Below, one piece after another: positions 63,692 through 64,000 of a stretch of DNA of 64,000 bases. The translations under genes were made by a program, and so were the position numbers. How positions within the stretch are numbered: position 1 is the first letter of the stretch; each line of letters begins with the position of its first letter. Under the pieces are notes generated by a model, which was not told the origin of the DNA, searched no databases, and saw only the letters and a list, made by a program, of their open reading frames with translations. The DNA is from Azotobacter vinelandii CA (GTDB taxonomy: Bacteria; Pseudomonadota; Gammaproteobacteria; Pseudomonadales; Pseudomonadaceae), in the NCBI RefSeq assembly GCF_000380335.1, contig NC_021149.1:5074501-5138500 (forward strand), in the 5' to 3' direction.

Positions 63692-64000
63692 ATGAAAATC
63701 AGCGCCCGCAACGTCTTCAAAGGTACCGTCAGCGCCCTGAAGGAGGGCGCGGTCAACGCCGAGGTGGACATCCTCCTGGGCGGTGGCGACAAGCTCGCCG
63801 CCGTGGTGACCCTGGAAAGCGCCAGGTCCCTGCAACTGGCCGCCGGCAAGGAGGTGGTCGCCGTGGTGAAGGCCCCCTGGGTGCTGCTGATGACCGACAG
63901 CAGCGGTTACCGCCTGTCCGCCCGCAACATCCTGACCGGCACCGTCAAGACCATCGAGACCGGCGCGGTCAACGCCGAGGTCACCCTGGCCCTGCAGGGC
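63692..64000 (+). CDS. modG: Molybdopterin-binding (Mop) protein ModG, N-terminal part
   Basis: 103 residues are visible and the frame runs off the window. Two Mop domains are present in tandem: KISARNVFKGTVSALKEGAV and, after WVLLMTDSSGYRL, SARNILTGTVKTIETGAV. ModG binds molybdate ions in the cytoplasm and is thought to buffer molybdenum. CGAGGAAC precedes ATG 63692. It diverges from modE. Confidence 0.95.
   Translation, partial: MKISARNVFKGTVSALKEGAVNAEVDILLGGGDKLAAVVTLESARSLQLAAGKEVVAVVKAPWVLLMTDSSGYRLSARNILTGTVKTIETGAVNAEVTLALQG

Overview
The window is high-GC gammaproteobacterial chromosome. I read it as Azotobacter, probably A. vinelandii or a close relative. The main reason is the gene order hoxKGZMLOQRTV-hypABFCDE (an uptake [NiFe] hydrogenase with its full maturation set) close to modG/modEABC (molybdate uptake and regulation), an order I know from Azotobacter. 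The assignment is from memory of gene order, not from a search.

Layout. 1-10.6 kb: inositol catabolism on the + strand, with a sugar porter cut by the window edge, iolA, iolI, iolD, iolG, a second TIM-barrel protein, two tandem sugar-binding proteins and a Gfo/Idh/MocA oxidoreductase. 10.7-15.5 kb: tyrosine degradation, with a divergent LysR regulator, hppD, a VOC protein, fahA and maiA; homogentisate dioxygenase (hmgA) is absent. 15.5-28.7 kb: second half of the inositol region, with two LamB-type porins, a LacI-type regulator, iolE, two more Gfo/Idh/MocA enzymes and a complete sugar ABC transporter. A MntA-HepT toxin-antitoxin pair and a MITE-like element interrupt it. iolB and iolC are not in the window. 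28.9-34.4 kb: iron region, with a Fur-box-preceded FhuCDB-type transporter and, convergent to it, a MbtH-like protein plus a freestanding epimerization/condensation-like NRPS domain whose HHxxxDG motif reads HQxxxDG. 34.9-37.7 kb: TSUP permease, HupE nickel permease and two paralogous glycine-zipper proteins with Anr/FNR-like sites. 38.3-52.0 kb: the hox-hyp operon on the - strand, mostly translationally coupled by 1-8 bp overlaps. 52.0-54.3 kb: a gene-free zone of repeats with a clean IS481-family insertion. 54.3-60.0 kb: an MHS-family transporter, then a coupled hybrid histidine kinase and HD-GYP response regulator. 60.0-64.0 kb: modEABC and divergent modG, which runs off the window.

How it fits together. 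Porins, periplasmic binding proteins, the ABC transporter and the sugar porter import inositol-like compounds, and the Iol enzymes carry them to methylmalonate-semialdehyde dehydrogenase. Several leaders in this region carry AAnAAnAA (Hfq/Crc-type) motifs close to the start codon, suggesting shared catabolite repression. The hydrogenase recovers H2 released by nitrogenase and mod supplies molybdenum, both fitting an aerobic diazotroph. The small-subunit cysteine pattern is that of oxygen-tolerant enzymes.

The least explained parts are the Fur-boxed mbtH plus degenerate E-domain pair, the repeat family at 37.9-38.3 and 52.2-54.3 kb with an IS sitting in a hairpin loop, and the missing hmgA beside a VOC protein that keeps a metal triad.
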